Below are positions 33,534-33,627 of a stretch of DNA of 33,627 bases, piece after piece. The notes below the pieces were generated by a model that was not told where the DNA came from, did not search any database, and worked only from the letters and a program-made list of their open reading frames with translations. The number at the start of each line of letters is the position of its first letter. Within the stretch, counting starts at the first letter, position 1. The translations under genes and the position numbers were made by a program. The stretch is from NCBI GenBank assembly GCA_026982395.1, contig JALSHD010000011.1, positions 1-33,627 of the forward strand. The letters run 5' to 3'. This stretch comes from Chromatiales bacterium (lineage in GTDB: Bacteria; Pseudomonadota; Gammaproteobacteria; Thiohalospirales; Thiohalospiraceae).

Positions 33534-33602
33534 ACCCTGTCCTATATAAAGTTGTGAGAGGCCTTATATATCAACAGATTACATGGGGATCGGCATCTTT
33601 TT

Positions 33603-33627
33603 TCACTCACAGGGCCGGAGAAGAGCC
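33603..33627 (-). repeat. Right terminal inverted repeat of the ISL3-family element
   Basis: Read on the minus strand it starts GGCTCTTCTCCGGCC. It lies upstream of the transposase start and ends exactly at the window edge. Confidence 0.85.

Larger units (their letters stand above)
32279..33627 (-). mobile_element. Complete ISL3-family insertion sequence
   Basis: An element of 1349 bases bounded by 25-base terminal inverted repeats at 32279-32303 and 33603-33627. The ends begin GGCTCTTCTCCGG and agree at 23 of 25 positions. One transposase gene fills the inside. ISL3 elements normally duplicate 8 bases of target; the left flank is CCTCTTTT, and the right copy cannot be checked because the window stops at the last base of the repeat. 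Confidence 0.88.

Overview
The window reads as chromosomal DNA of a free-living or host-associated gammaproteobacterium. The basis is the fabA-fabB pair, the birA-coaX-SPOR gene order also known from Pseudomonas-type genomes, and LPS-type heptose genes. The species cannot be named from the sequence. Position 1 lies inside gmhA. Position 33627 is the exact outer end of an insertion sequence, so the right edge is probably a contig break at a repeat.

Region 1 (1-9250, all minus strand) is housekeeping and envelope synthesis, read from right to left: fabA, fabB, birA, coaX, a SPOR-domain protein, an ArnT/PMT-like glycosyltransferase and a PAP2 phosphatase. After a 267-base gap come a flippase-like membrane protein, a GT9 heptosyltransferase-like protein and gmhA. 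Most junctions are short gaps or overlaps.

Region 2 (9251-10665) is gene-poor. It holds the fabA promoter, a striking perfect palindrome, one small unrecognised gene and a terminator.

Region 3 (10666-22702) is the most interesting part. A Crp-type regulator is divergent from a TpsB outer-membrane transporter gene. A five-gene minus-strand operon follows: exported TPR-CHAT protease, CHASE2 class III nucleotide cyclase, DUF928 protein, beta-helix repeat protein and TpsA exoprotein. Divergent from the operon is a metzincin with an astacin-like zinc site, whose C-terminal domain is cut off by a one-base frameshift. A perfect CRP-type operator (TGTGA-N6-TCACA) lies between the CHAT gene and this protease gene. 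The regulator's recognition helix keeps the CRP contact residues. A second near-perfect site lies before the FG-GAP lipoprotein gene. At both sites a -10-like xACTAT starts exactly 37 bases into the operator, which is the class II geometry. My inference is a cyclase - cyclic nucleotide - CRP circuit controlling surface and exported proteins.

Region 4 (22871-25123, minus) pairs an exported matrixin-like metalloprotease with a protein ending in an LPXTG-like anchor. Region 5 (25433-29307, plus) is a LytS/LytTR two-component system followed by an atypical NRAMP-like transporter. Region 6 (29359-33627) has an AT-rich membrane protein, an FG-GAP lipoprotein with eight calcium-type repeats, a cluster of hairpins and a complete ISL3-family element.
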